A stretch of 64,000 nucleotides of DNA from Tolypocladium sp. Sup5 PDA-1 (GCA_000750105.3 JPHH03000016.1:62001-126000); one strand, 5' to 3'; positions 44,223-56,366 are shown, counted from the first letter of the stretch. Made by a program: numbers and translations. Notes: generated by a model from the letters alone, not told the origin.

Positions 44223-45590
44223 TCACTCCACCTCGTTCCACATAATCTCCATCTGTGCTATTTGCATCCACTCATCAGGTCGATTCGCATCCGACATACC
44301 CGTTTGAATATTATTGTACATTTGCGCGCCTATAGCCCCATGTTTCCTCTCATACCACCCGAGCGAGCTATTGCCATGCAGGTAGTTGTCTGTCGTCCCC
44401 GACAGCACCACCTGGCTGTTCATACCCTTGTACATGATGCTTAACATGTCCTGGTGCATCGCGCTAGCCATCTTGATTTGCTTCATCCGCAGAATACAGT
44501 CGATTCGTGACTGCTTTTGGATGTAGACCTGGAGCCTGCGAGATCTGAACGCCTGAAACTCGTCCAGCGCGGCCTGTGACTTGGGGGAACCAGATGGACC
44601 AGCCGTGCAGGCTTCGCACACACCCAAGCCGTCGCAGCCCCCAGTCACGGTCCACCAGTTGGCGCGGATGATGCCGTTCGCGGTACAGGGAACATGGCCG
44701 TAGATTGTTCGCGCCACATTCCAGAACACCGTGTAGTCGCGCCGATGGATGGTGTTCTGAAGCGCAAAGATCATCGAGATCGTGGAGTTTGATAGCATGC
44801 ACGTCTACCGTTGGCCGAGCTGTTCCGTAAAGGCGTCGAAGCCCGATGATGGCTTGTTGCGCTGGAACCCGGCCTCGAACAGTGTCCTTGACAGCTTGTC
44901 CATGTAGCAGGTCTTGCATACGTGCATGTTTTCGACCTTGCAGCACAGCATGTACCAGTTCAATGTGTTGGACTGCAATTCTTTGCGTTCACGCGCTGGG
45001 AAGCCAAGCCGCTGGGTTGAGTCGGCGACGAATCCCGGCCAGTCATTGCGCTTCGACATATCGGGTACGGCACGCGAGATATACGGCACGCAGATGTTGC
45101 ATATCCACTTGTCGTCTGCGCCCTGCTTTCGGTATGGGTTGAACCTAGGCTCAAAGGCTGTGCCGATCACGCGGCCCTCGTAGCGAGCCTCACAGGTAAT
45201 AAAGCCTTCAATCTCATTGGCTGCCATGCCGAACCACTTGATGCCCTCGGCTCCAGTAACGATGACTCGACCTTTGCAAGAAGGGACCTCGAGGCGCTTC
45301 TTCATAAACACAAGTAGGTTGTCAGTGTTGTTGCTGCGGACGGCCAGGGGCCAGAGAGTCTCCCTTATCCGGGGAAACCAGAAGCCACGAGTCGACGCGG
45401 AGCCATCGGGTCGATGTACCCGGTGGAATCCGGCAGCAAGCGAGGTTTGTTCAGTGTGGTCAGCGTGGCATTTGGTGCAGATGAGGTATTCTGACAAATC
45501 TGCATAGGGGTACCAATACGGCGAGTAGTTCACGATCGTGTCCTCGGGGCAAAATCGCACGATGTCGTTTGGCGTACCGGCAGCTTTCAT
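44223..45590 (-). pseudogene. CxxC-rich fungal protein gene with nonsense codon and probable internal deletion
   Basis: One minus-strand frame runs from ATG 45590 to 44223 with a single TAG at 44807-44805, after FTEQLGQR. Both sides read as one protein: CTKCHADHTEQTSLAAGFHR, IKWFGMAANEIEGFITCEAR and VENMHVCKTCYMDKLSRTLF before the stop; FWNVARTIYGHVPCTANGII and SSLGWYERKHGAIGAQMYNN after it. From memory of related fungal proteins, Trp is expected at the stop (TGG to TAG), and a middle segment seems missing between CEAC and TAGPSGSPKSQAALDEF. CxxC pairs suggest zinc binding; function is unknown. Readthrough, or two separate genes, is possible but less likely. The frame continues open upstream of 45590 to about 45870, so the true start could lie beyond an intron. 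Confidence 0.6.
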
Positions 45591-46383
45591 TGGGACTGGT
45601 CTTTGAGCTCGAGTTTGATTGGGGATACTCGCTGCACTCTGCGGCGGCTCGTTACGCACTTCAGTGCATACACTCAGATTTCCAATTTGGTTGGACAACT
45701 CTGCGAAACTGTCTTGAGCTGGAGCGACGTGCTGTGCATCTAGTGCAAGGCCTTCCAAGTTCGGCTTGCCGCCTTTATCATATGCAGCTGGCGAGGCATA
45801 GTTCGTTTCGATGGGCCCCTTGAAGGAGCATTTGGAGGAGGTGGCGGCGGCGGTGGTGGTGGAGCGCTGCAGTTCTTATCAACCATATCGGAAGAGAAAG
45901 TCTGGACCCTTCCCAGGCCCACAAGATCCGCCTTGCACGATGAGACATGCGCATGGTCATTGGCCCGCAGTGTGTAGTGTTGTGAGAAGAAGAGTTTCCA
46001 GGGGCGGCACGGCTGCAACGACGCTGAATACGATGGATGTGCCTGTGGCAGAATCCTAGTAGCTGGGCAACTCTATCGATGATATGCATTAGCGCTCCGA
46101 AACGCTGCAACCACCGTCTTTGAGGCTGAGGATGTTCAACGGGGCCGTGACTGGTTCAGCCCTACGTGATTAGCCTTGAGAGAGCGAGTTGTACGGTATT
46201 TAAAAGTCCCCCGTTTAAGCAGCAAGCATAGGCACCCCGTCCTCACATCAGGTGGAATTGTCTCCCCTTGTTAAAGGCTTAATTTAACAACTAGCTAACT
46301 TGTGCAGGGCAAATATGTCAATATCTTCGACTAGCCCTCAACTCTATGGAAGTGTGTACTCCAGACACTGCCAAATTCGGAAC
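45591..46383. other. Intergenic region with GC-rich triplet run
   Basis: 793 bp. It includes a GGC/GGT-rich run at about 45836-45866 that would encode polyproline or polythreonine on the minus strand and may be 5' coding sequence of the CxxC gene. No other gene is supported. Confidence 0.45.
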
Positions 46384-48043
46384 TCACTTGCCCTCCTCAA
46401 CGCTCACGGGAACTTGACGCTTGCGAAGCGAAGCCTTGACTGGATGTGGATCCTCGAAGATCTCGGACATCTCCTCCAGCGACCGCTGCTTGGTCTCCAC
46501 GGAGAACAAGTAACTGATAGTTGCCTGCATAAGATCCCAGCCGATGAAGATGATGTAAGTGTGCCAGCCAATCTTCTGCAGCGCAATGGGGAAGCAGAAC
46601 TGGTTGACGAAAGCCAGGGCGTGGACAAACGCAAAGACAAACGCGAGTCCCTTGCCACGCTGCTCGTATGAGAGACACTCTACGGGGTAGAGGGCTTGGA
46701 GCGGCGTCATGCCAAAGTTGTAGCACCATCCGAATATGAAGATGAAGGCAATGCCCGCCGACGCGGCGGCTGTGGATTTGTTGGCGGCGTAAGAGCCAGC
46801 GCCAGCCGTGATGCCCGCGAAGCAGATGGAACAAGCCACGGACGTCCAGATGCTTGTTGGTCGACGACCCATCTTCTCGATCAGGCTGGCGCCGACGTAG
46901 GAGGCGACGGCCGAGATGGCCGTGTATCCCAGGTTGATGTTTAGGATTTGATCAGACTGGGTCAGACCCGTCGTCATCAGCATGGCCGGGAGGTAGTAGC
47001 TGACGACGGCATTGCCAGAGCACTGGCCCCAGACCGAAGGAATGAGGGCATTCAGCATGCGCCACCGCGCCGCCCGAGACTTGTAGAGGTCGCTGTAGTC
47101 CCACCATTTCTTGTCCGATCCATTGACGCTGATGACCATGCGGTATTCCTCGACCTGCAGCCGCACGATGGCGTGGCTTGGGTTTCCCTCGCCGTGGTAC
47201 TTGGTCAGGAACTTGACGGCCTCATCTTCCCGACTGTTTGCGTACAACCAGCGTGGAGACTCAGGGAAGAAGAGGACGAACGCGCACACTATCGCAGGGC
47301 ATATCAACTGGCACCAGACGGGGATCCTCCAAGCAGTGTCGCCGCTGTACCCAAGCGAGCCGCGCGTGACTCCGGCTGCCATGAGCGCACCAACAGCATA
47401 CGTGCAGTTGTAGTATGCCGTGAGGACGCCGCGAAGGGTTGGCGGAGCAATCTCAGCACACCAGATGGAACTGGCGCAGCGGACAATGCTGACTCCGAAG
47501 CCCAGGAAGAACCGGCCGGCGACGAACTGAGGCGTGTTTGTGGCCAAAGCGGAGAGGATGGTGCTGGCAATGACGATGATGCTGCCAATGAAGATGCCCA
47601 TGCGGCGGCCTTTGAGGTCGCAAGCAGGACCAGTGACTGGCAAAGAGGCAATGGTGCCGACCGTGTACATTGCCGAGATGTAGCCAAGCTTTGGGCCGGT
47701 CTTTTCCACGTCGAATCGGTCCCTGAAGGATTCTAGCGCTGGAAGCGAGCCGAAGATGGACCCGTCATAGCCTGCCTCGCATCAGTAAAGGTGAGACGAG
47801 ACCACAGAGGCGTGGCAATCGGGAATCCACACCATTCATGGTAGAGCATAAAAATGCCACCACGCAGTAGCAGTACAATTGGATGAGCGGGCGGGTCCAT
47901 AGGTTTGGCTTTTCAATCGCGAGGGCCTGTACCAGGCCTTCTGCTGATGGGAGGACATCGTGGTGAACGACCTCTGCGTCGGATCCCTTCTTGTCGTCGT
48001 ACGAGCTCGAGCGCCGGGAAGTTGACGAAACTATGGCCGCCAT
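46384..48043 (-). CDS. MFS sugar porter of the uronate cluster
   Basis: Two exons, 48043-47833 and 47771-46384, give 532 aa with 12 hydrophobic segments. Sugar-porter signatures are visible: GYDGSIFGSLPALESF at helix 1, DLKGRRMG between helices 2 and 3, PESPRWLY before the central loop, EKMGRRPT, and ETKQRSLEEMSEIFE at the C-terminus. These mark a plasma-membrane proton symporter for a mono- or oligosaccharide, of the lactose/cellodextrin/galacturonate-type group. Its position two kilobases from a GH88 unsaturated-glucuronidase gene suggests uptake of (unsaturated) uronate oligosaccharides. The specificity is inference. The start at 48043 gives a Ser-rich cytosolic leader of normal length. 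Confidence 0.87.
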
Positions 48044-49136
48044 TGCAAGTCGCGCCTGGATTGCAGGATGTCTTGAGTGTGATCTTGAAAGTCCAAGACA
48101 GTCGCCCGAAAACCTCTGCGTCTGAGCAAACACATGGCCATCAGTCGGGTAACTTGTCGATGTATATAGATAAGTTGAGTTGTGGGCCGCGGCTGTCTGG
48201 ACACGCGAGGTTTGGTCAACGGCCAGCACTGGCAACCGTGTTGGAGGAGTGGCTTCATGGTACGTACAGTGGCTTCACGGTGCCTAGCCGAATCAGTTCC
48301 GGTGGCTGGAAGGGCTTGCCAACTTCCAAGTTGAGCAATTCGGCGGGCATGCTCCGCGCCGCCTCCGGGGCCCGTTGCGGAGGCCGCTAGCCAACGATAG
48401 TGATGTGGGGGAAGCAACCGAGTATCCATGGATTCACCACCCCCATGGGGGCCTCCGCACTTCCAACACGATCTCCTTGACGGAGTACGAGATGAACATG
48501 TTTCGAGCAGATTTTCCACAAATCTCCGTCGTTAATTCCGCTCGGGCTACGGACTCCAGCGCCGAACTCCCATGGTAGAAAGACGAACAGCATTCTGCCC
48601 GCTTGGCATCACGGACCGGCGGCAACAAACGTCGCCAGGCTCAGCTTCGGTCTCCCGGCTTCGGTCTCCGGGCCGTCGATGATTACATGGCGTCACAGAC
48701 ATGGCGCAATACCACGCAAATACCAGGTTTCGGCCTGGCTATCCGGGCGACCTGAGCCATCACGCTCTCGGCCCTCGCCACGGGATCTAACCACCGAGCT
48801 GCAATACAACGTATGCAATAATCATGCCGTGCAACATTTCCCAGTGGCTTGCTGCTTGCTGTCCGCAATCGGCTGAAACAGGCCAGTGCATGTGAATGCG
48901 CCAGCGATCACCTCCAGGTCCACTGGCGCGTCCAAGAGCTCCGATACCGATGACGAAACCGCGTGTTGGGCGAAGAATACCAATCTGTTCTCTACAAAAC
49001 ATCCATGGATGAAGCCTCCACGTTGCTTGGAGGTAGCTATGAGCGATCAGGCCCGGCGGGTGCATGCTTTTGGACTGCCTCAGTCCGTCGAGTTTAGAGC
49101 AACGCAATGTCATAGTCTTCTATTCTCTAACATAGT
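48044..49136. other. Intergenic region with small tandem repeats
   Basis: 1.1 kb without a supported gene. It should include the sugar porter promoter and the GH88 3' UTR. Two small tandem repeats are present: AGTGGCTTCAyGGT twice near 48248-48283 and CTTCGGTCTCC twice near 48644-48668. Confidence 0.5.
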
Positions 49137-50820
49137 CTAACAAAATCCCGATTGCAACAGCCTATTGCCAAACTCGAGCAAGTAGTAGTCTCCGTACACG
49201 AGACCATGGTTGGAGAACTTGTCTGTCCAGTCGCCGTTGAAGTTGGCCGTCGCACACTTCAGCAGAGCGTCGAATGCTGGAATTGACTCGTCGGCGCTTT
49301 CAGCGACGACTTTGGAAACGCCATCCTTTCCTTCGCGAACCGTCAACTTCAACGGATCAGTGGCATAGCATAGAGCCAGAGTCTCCGCCACAATCTTAAC
49401 GGCGTATTGGAAGAATCTCTGGGCACCTTTGAAGTCGCCGGTCGCCGTCAGTGCACCGTGCAAGACGAGCAGACCATTAGCCGTGATCAAGCCGGCAGAG
49501 GTGTCGCGCAGAGGATCACTCTCGTCGACCGGAGCATCAAAGTCCCAAAGAGGAACGTATCGGCCCGCCTTGCCTCCCGTCTGCTCAATATCTACGCAGG
49601 CTGGTGAGGACTCCATTCGGCTGATGAAGTGCTCGGCGAGACCACATGCTGTGCTCAGAAATACCGGGTCCTTCGTCCACATATATGTCTGTGCGTAACC
49701 AAGAATTGCCCAAGCCTGGCCTCGCGCCCATGTGGAAGTGTCGGAGTAGCCTTGAGCCGTCAACCTCTGGAGAACGTCGCCAGTATCGGGGCACAGGTTG
49801 GCGACGTGGCACGTGGAATACTGGGTATATGGTGACTCGTCTGTATGGGGCACTTCTTGCAGGTGCGTCTTCCGGACGGTGTGCGCATGTGTGGTCGCAA
49901 TGTCTATCAAGCGCTGCGACGAGGAGTGATGGCCGGCGTAGTAAAGCAGGTCTAGGTCTGTGATTCGACGTCAGTTCGTAGCCATATGCGAGACTCTATA
50001 TCCCGGTATGACATTGACTTACTGCACATGCTGTCGATGATGACCAAAAAGCCCTGGTCTTTGGCTTCGAAGCGGTGCCGGTTGTTCACAAACGTGTCCC
50101 AGCTGCGTATTGCCTGTGCCTTCTCATTGTATCGGGTCGCCAGGCTGTCGGCTGCTGTCAAGACTGCCTGCAGACTTTGAACGTTTCCGGTCAGTTCGTA
50201 GTCTCGCCGCAGGGCCGGCTCCACGATGAAGCCGATGTCATGGGTGTCTGTGCGATTGGCCATCTGATGGAGTGGTCGAGCCCAGTCGCGGCAGACGCTT
50301 AGAAGAGTTTGTCTCAAGGTTTCACGAGACTGCTGATTGACATGGTCGTGGTTCCCATCCGCTAGAAAGCGCTGTGGATACTTGATAGATCGTTCAAGGA
50401 GGCAGTATAAGCTGCCTGGGAAGAAACCACACGTCCAGAACTCAGCATCACGGTAGAGATATTGGCCAGAAAGGGGCCCTGTTTGCGGAACAGTTTCTGG
50501 AAACTCCTCTGGTGGATTCTACAGCTCCTTCGTCAGTAAATCGTAGCGTATAATATCTCATGTGCGGGACGCACCTGTCGTTCAAGATGCTCCGTCGCCG
50601 TTTTCCATATCTTCAACACCATATTGTCGGAGAAGAGATTTTTCAATTGAAATGGCACATCCTCGTGATTCGGAGATGTTCCATTTTGACGAGGAGCAGG
50701 CACAGGTTCGGCCACAGCTGAGGCATGTGTAACCACACGATGCTTCAAAGCGTTCTCGAGCGACTCCTGTGCGTCACGTACCGTTGGCCCGATGCTGCCC
50801 ATTGTTGTGGTCTCTGTCAT
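49137..50820 (-). CDS. GH88 unsaturated glucuronyl hydrolase
   Basis: Three exons on the minus strand, 50820-50575, 50518-50023 and 49957-49137, give 520 aa. The family removes the 4,5-unsaturated uronic acid left at the non-reducing end of oligosaccharides cut by a polysaccharide lyase. Two aspartates sit where the bacterial enzymes keep theirs: Asp176 in THDIGF and Asp244 in IIDSMCNLDLL, matching the known Asp88/Asp149 pair. Other family text includes STWARGQAWAILGYAQTYMW and DTSAGLITANGLLVL. There is no signal peptide, so it acts inside the cell after import. It diverges from the DUF2264 gene and lies beside a sugar porter. The family call is strong; the polymer is unknown. Confidence 0.92.
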
Positions 50821-51503
50821 TGGCTGTGATTCAGTTGGGAAAAGATAAAGAGTCGCAAATAGAAACTGCGTGGTGTAACAATCGGCAGGTCAATGTTGGC
50901 CCTCGGCCTTTTATGACGATGTCGTTCGGTCCTAAGCTGACTGCTAACCTGTCTAAAGCAGCAATGGAACCGTCCAACGAAACATTCTTCCGCCAGAAGG
51001 GGTATTTACCAGCACTACGTTGTCAACTTTATCGTGAATGTGGAACCCAATGTACCCCAAGGTTGTCGTGATTAACAAGTAGAAGATGGACGCTGTTCGG
51101 GGGTGCTCCGAACCGTCGCCGGGGCCCGAACCAGGGTTACGGCGTATGCAAGTACTCGTACTACGTGGGGGCGAGGGGCGATGGTGGGAAGACGCGGGGC
51201 GGCCTTGGCACACCATCAGAAGACTTGCCAGCCGAAGCTCTACTGGGCTACTCCGTACGTACTCGTAAAAGTCCTTTGTTGGAGACAGATCTTGTCAAGG
51301 CTGCATGGTGATGCCCGCGTTCTCCATCTGCTGTGGATTCGTGCCTGCGAATGAACATTTGTCGCCCCAAGCATTCGTCCGTGGGTCAAGACTCAAGAGG
51401 CACATGCATGCGATATTAGAAGGGCCCCGATCCTACTAGGCTCGTGCTGTACGGCTCTGCACCTACAGTACCTCGCACAGCCGTTGCCACCTGTGGTGTC
51501 ATC
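50821..51503. promoter_or_regulatory. Shared promoter of GH88 and DUF2264 genes
   Basis: 683 bp between divergent start codons. It contains TTCGG-N7-CCGAA at 51096-51112, an inverted CGG pair of the type read by Zn2Cys6 dimers, with another CCCGAA 12 bp on. A TACTCCGTAC motif occurs near 51249. Control by the Zn2Cys6 gene at 56367-59129 is inferred. Confidence 0.45.
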
Positions 51504-53738
51504 ATGCCTCCTCTCCAAGGCTTCTCCGACAACCCGTTTCGCACCAAAGATGATCTCGCCACGGCGAGTGAGTCGCTTCTTCGGCCTCTGCTTCCTTACT
51601 TCTCAGAGGCGCAAGCTCGCGTGAAGATCCCAGTCACATCAGGTGCTCACTTCGACGAAGCCGCTGCGCAATTGGAAGGGTACGCTCGGCCGCTCTGGGT
51701 TGTTGCCGCGCTTCTGTCAGACTCGAGCTTGGCGACAAAGGGCGATTTATCGGGTGGAGAATCGAGAGCATCTCCCCTTCAACCATGGATCAACGGGCTG
51801 CGTCATGGCATCGACCCTTCACATTCTGAGTACTGGGGACCAATAGGCGACTGGGACCAGAGAATGGTCGAGGCCGAAATCATTTCATTTGCTCTCCTGG
51901 CGGCGCCAAAGGCCTTTTACGACCCTCTTACGGCGGACTCCAAGGAGCACCTGGTCTCTTGGCTCCTGGGTCTCAATGGCAAGGTCATGCCCGTCAACAA
52001 CTGGCGATGGTTCCGAGTGCTCTCGAATCTGGCTCTGATCAAGGCTTGTGGTGTTCAGCGTGAGTCCGTGTGGACTTACATGGAGGAAGATTTAGAGACG
52101 CTCGAAACGTTTTACATGAGCGATGGCTGGTCCTCGGATGGCGTCTGGCGACCCGTCCCACGCCGACAGGAGGAGGAGGGCGGTGGTGTAGATGCTGCAC
52201 GAGGTCGGCACGCAGACTATTACTCTGGCAGCTTCGCCATACAGTTCAGCCAGATGCTCTACTCCAAATTTGCAGACGACCTTGACCCAGCACGAGCCAC
52301 TTTATTCAAGGACAGAGCGCGACAGTTTCTCCGCCAGTTCTGGGCGTACTTTGACAAAGACGGTTGGCTCCCTTAGCCCACCATCTCTTCCCTTTCTGCT
52401 CCCTTTCTAACGCCAACTCTTATAGGTGCTGCGATTCCGTTTGGGCGATCACTTGCCTACAAGTTCGCCATGGGAGCCTTCTATGCGGCCTTTGCATACG
52501 TCGGTCTCTGCGACGACTCCGAGGACCTTTTATCACATGGCGCTGTAAAGGGAATGCTGTTGCGACATTTGCGTTGGTGGGCGAATCGCTCCGACAATGC
52601 TTTCTGGCCGGATGGGACCTTTAACATCGGCTACCTTTATCCCAACATGTACATGAGCGAGGACTACAACTCACCGCAATCGCCATATTGGGCTCTTAAG
52701 TCCTTGATCGTCGTGGCCCTTCCCGCAGACCATCCTTTCTGGAGGGCAGATGAGCTGCCGCATCCTCTCTCCCATCGGTCCTACGACTCTCTACCAGAAA
52801 AGCAAGGAGTCACTCTCGTCCGGCCCGCAAGGCAGATTCTCTGCAACCATCCAAAAGGGCAGCATCACTTTCTTCTTTCCTCGGGCCAGTTCTGTGTATG
52901 GCCGATGAAGGCTACGCAGGCCAAGTACGCCAAATTTGCGTACTCTTCAGCCTTTGGGTTCAGCGTGCCAACTGGTACCTTGATCACACAAATCGCGCCT
53001 GACAGTACACTCGCCTTAAGCCAGGATGATGGTGAAAGCTGGGCCGTGCGATGGAAGTCGATTGGTGACACCCAGTTTGTCGACCTGGAAGTCGGTGGAG
53101 GGACCTCTGCGCCTCGCAAGTTGACAGCGCTTGTCAGCCGTTGGAGGCCATGGGGGAATCGAGCGATTGAAGTAGAGACAACCCTGATTCCGCCTTGCGA
53201 TCAATGGCCGGACTGGCACGTACGAGTGCACCGTATTCGAACGGGAGTCTCTCGGGTCGGCGACGGCATCTCTTTCTCCTCTGTGGAGGGTGGCTTCGCC
53301 ATCAACGGCTGCAGAAAGTCCGACGGTCGCACCCTGTTGAACTCCAAGGCCGAGGCGCAGCTGGGGGCATCCTTCAGCTCTTCTGGAATCCAGAATGAGG
53401 AGGGTGCCCTCGAAACGCCGTCATCGTCGTTTGTTATATCAACAGCAGGGGCGAGCGGCATTGTTGATCTATCCCCGCGACCGGATTCAGGCCCCCTGGG
53501 CACCTCTGGCGAGATACTCAAGGTGGATCCAAACACGAACCTGATGGCGCCCCGGACACTGCTGCCAACGATAAGACGAAGTTTGGCAAGTTGGCCGCGC
53601 CAGGAAGTTGACATTGCGACTGGAGTCTTTGCAATCTCTTTCAATGGGCAGACGAGGGAGCTGGCTGACATTGAATCCCGATGGGCCGCAATCCCCAAAA
53701 TCACCTGGGGTCAAAACGGAAGGTTCACTCTTAGCTGA
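51504..53738 (+). CDS. DUF2264 protein of the uronate cluster
   Basis: Two exons, 51504-52362 and 52426-53738, give 723 aa. The N-terminal 400 residues read as DUF2264: GFSDNPFRTKDDL, YARPLWVVAALL, NNWRWFRVLSNLALIKACGV, SDGWSSDGVWRP and, across the intron, YFDKDGAAIPFGRSLAYKFA, an alpha/alpha-barrel-like pattern. A beta-rich C-terminal half follows. DUF2264 proteins are found with uronate-polysaccharide utilisation genes and are suspected to be glycoside hydrolases or related, but their reaction is not established. No signal peptide is visible. ATG 51504 was chosen over an upstream in-frame ATG-poor leader because the conserved text begins there. It diverges from GH88, a pairing that argues for a common substrate. 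Confidence 0.85.
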
Positions 53739-54357
53739 GGCTGCTGAAGCAGGATCAACTCAGCCTGTCGATTAATTAATTTAATTACATGCATTACGTA
53801 TTTTACCATGCCGTTCCCATGAAGCCATCCTGTCTCCAAGCCCCACCATGTAAGCATCAAGCGCATCTAAAGAGCCGTGGCAAGCTCCAAAAGAGTGTGT
53901 GCTGCCGGCTTTGTCTGATCCCAGTTGTCAAGATGGCGTGTGAGAACAGTTGGTTTGGCAACGATTCAGTGGCGCTCAATAGACCCTAGGGTTTGCGGGG
54001 AACCCCTGACTTGCGCGGGGGCAGTGTGGTTGAACACCGCTGTCGCAAATGGCGGGCCAAATATCCCGATTCCAAGCGTTCCAATCGCGACACTCATGGT
54101 GGACCGCGATGTCATTCTCGGACCCCCGGGCTGTTGTCGGCGTGAGCTCCGCCAAACACTGAGGATACCAAGACGCCGTCTCCGAAGCCTCTAAGTTGCA
54201 CGAGTCGCGATGACAGAGACGAGGCCAGCTCTGTCCACAGGTATAGATATCCAGCGGTACGACCATTGAGCAGATGAACTCTTTTCCATAACGTCTCATG
54301 TCACCAGACAGTGTCCCAATCAGCTGCAATTCGACAGATTGAAACACTGCCTGCAAT
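53739..54357. promoter_or_regulatory. Intergenic region and beta-helix gene promoter
   Basis: 619 bp with no supported gene. It holds the 3' UTR of the DUF2264 gene and the promoter of the secreted beta-helix gene. I see no exact copy of the CGG palindrome found upstream of DUF2264. Confidence 0.45.
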
Positions 54358-55812
54358 ATGACCTCCATCGTCAACGCCTTGGTGGTTGCGGCCGTATTCA
54401 GTGGCCAGGTAGCGGCAACCAAGTACTATGTAGACTGCTCACAGTCATCAGCCGGCAGCGGAACCCAAACCAGCCCCTGGAACTCCGTATCCCAGGTCAA
54501 TCAGCCCACGTTCCAACCAGGCGACATCATCGCGTTCAAGAGCGGTACCACCTGCACGGGAACACTGTCTCCTAAGGGAGCTGGAACGGCTTCATCCGTC
54601 ATACAAATTACGAAGTATTCCACTGGCTGCAACATGACTAACCCAGTCATCAACGGCAATAGCGCTACGGCGGCAGTGACCCTGACGAACCAGGACTACT
54701 GGTACATCTCTGACCTGTCAGTGACGAACCAAGCGTCGAGCCTCGCCGCGCGACAGGGCATTCATGTGACGGCGAACGATGGAAAGACACACACCGGCAT
54801 CACAATAGACTCCAATTCTGTGGACAAGGTTGCTGGCCAGACAAACAAGGCAACCCATTCCGCAGACTTCATCCTCTCCGCCTGCATCCTGGTCGACGCC
54901 ACTGGCACAGGCAGTCGCTATGACAGCGTGCTGGTCAAGGGCAACAAGGTCTCCAACTGCGGCGGTGGAGGCATCAAGGTCCGCGTGGGCGCCATGGACA
55001 ATCACGGCCAGCAGACGCGTGTCACAAACAACACTATCGACGCGTGCGGCGGCGATGGCGTCATCATATCATACAGCGAGTCGCCGCTCATCGACTACAA
55101 CGTTGCCAGCAACCTGGGCAAAGGAACTTACCCCTGGACGGGCGGCAACTTTGCTGGCATGTGGGTGCTCGGCGACCACAACCCGACCATCTCCCACAAC
55201 GTCGTGTACGGCAGCATCATGTCCGCCATTGATAGCGAAGCCTTTGACTGTGACTGGGGCAACACGGGCAACTGCACAATCGAGTACAACTATAGCCACG
55301 ACAACGCTGGAGGGGCCTTCCTCAACTGCGACGGATGCGGCACCTCGGGCGGCGCAACCCAGGTTGTGCGGTACAACATCTTCCAGAACGACTGTCGCAT
55401 GTACAGCAACGGCGACAACTCGAAGCTGTACTTTTACCAAAACGTCATGTACTGTGCGGACAAGAATTTTGAGATCTCGGTTCCCAAGAACACCCAGTTC
55501 ATGAACAACATCTTTGTGGGCAACTCTAACTCGACACTTCCGGCACGCAGCGGCATCGACTGGAGCTGGAACGTATTCCAGAACGTGCAGCCGCCCACCA
55601 ACAACGGCATCTCAGGTGACCCGGGCTTCGTGGACCCAGGTACGGGTGGAAATACCCTGGGCTCTGTGGACGGTTACCATCTGACCAAGTCCTCTCCTGC
55701 TCTCCTCAACGGCGCGATCATCGCCGGCAATGGCGGGCAAGATTACTACGGCAACTCGGTCTCGACCACGACCAAGCCCAACCGCGGGGCATACAACGGG
55801 CCAGGCATCTGA
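54358..55812 (+). CDS. Secreted right-handed beta-helix protein (lyase-like)
   Basis: A single 484-aa exon. Residues 1-20 are a signal peptide (MTSIVNALVVAAVFSGQVAA). The mature protein opens with KYYVDCSQSSAGSGTQTSPW and FQPGDIIAFKSGTTCTG, typical of secreted pectate-lyase-superfold proteins. A long series of beta-coil repeats follows (ITIDSNSV, VLVKGNKVSNCGGGGIKV, TRVTNNTIDACGGDGVIISY, PTISHNVVYGS, CTIEYNYSHDNAGGAF), with Asn ladders that mark a right-handed parallel beta-helix. About 12 cysteines suit an extracellular enzyme. It could supply the lyase step whose unsaturated products GH88 then trims. I cannot assign a polysaccharide lyase family or point to catalytic residues. Confidence 0.8.
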   Translation: MTSIVNALVVAAVFSGQVAATKYYVDCSQSSAGSGTQTSPWNSVSQVNQPTFQPGDIIAFKSGTTCTGTLSPKGAGTASSVIQITKYSTGCNMTNPVINGNSATAAVTLTNQDYWYISDLSVTNQASSLAARQGIHVTANDGKTHTGITIDSNSVDKVAGQTNKATHSADFILSACILVDATGTGSRYDSVLVKGNKVSNCGGGGIKVRVGAMDNHGQQTRVTNNTIDACGGDGVIISYSESPLIDYNVASNLGKGTYPWTGGNFAGMWVLGDHNPTISHNVVYGSIMSAIDSEAFDCDWGNTGNCTIEYNYSHDNAGGAFLNCDGCGTSGGATQVVRYNIFQNDCRMYSNGDNSKLYFYQNVMYCADKNFEISVPKNTQFMNNIFVGNSNSTLPARSGIDWSWNVFQNVQPPTNNGISGDPGFVDPGTGGNTLGSVDGYHLTKSSPALLNGAIIAGNGGQDYYGNSVSTTTKPNRGAYNGPGI

Positions 55813-56366
55813 TCAATTGTGGCAAGCTTGGATGACATTAGACAGGGCAAGGCTAGGGTTGCCAGCAGTCATTCAACATGTCGGCTTGCAAAGTGGCCGC
55901 GCCAAAGTCAGATTCGTGTATAATCATAGCTGTTCACAAGACATGAAATTATATTGAGGATTGCTAATTGCAGAGATAAAAATATCTATTTGCAGAGAGA
56001 CCTTGGATAATTCTGGCACGTGCGCTCCGCCAGATTCTAGAAATTCATCAAGATATCGAAGGCAACGAAGATATTTAGATTGTATTCGCGCAATTTGAAA
56101 TATGACCACTGTACCTAACTCAAACAGTATGTAAGCTTTCCCTTACGCAATGCGAGTTTTTTGCCAGACTTACTTGCGTATTTACGTTATGGAATGTTGC
56201 GGCGAGGGTGGCAGGTTTAACAGGTATAGGCACTTGCGCTTGCGCGGGGCTACCACTGAGAAGTAAAGTCTTCTCTGCAACTAGAGATGTTTACCTCTGC
56301 AAAAAGTAATACTCATTATATTTTACAATGGATTTTACGGCAAAATCCGTATGTAGAACACCACTA
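55813..56366. other. Convergent intergenic region
   Basis: 554 bp between the 3' ends of the beta-helix and regulator genes; AT-rich, no supported gene. Confidence 0.6.

Noticed and set aside
45778..46110. 110-aa minus-strand frame upstream of the CxxC gene
   Set aside because: It is out of frame with the open extension of that gene and shows only a histidine/arginine-rich low-complexity run.
46948..47736. 262-aa plus-strand frame
   Set aside because: Antisense of the sugar porter coding sequence; composition reflects the opposite strand.
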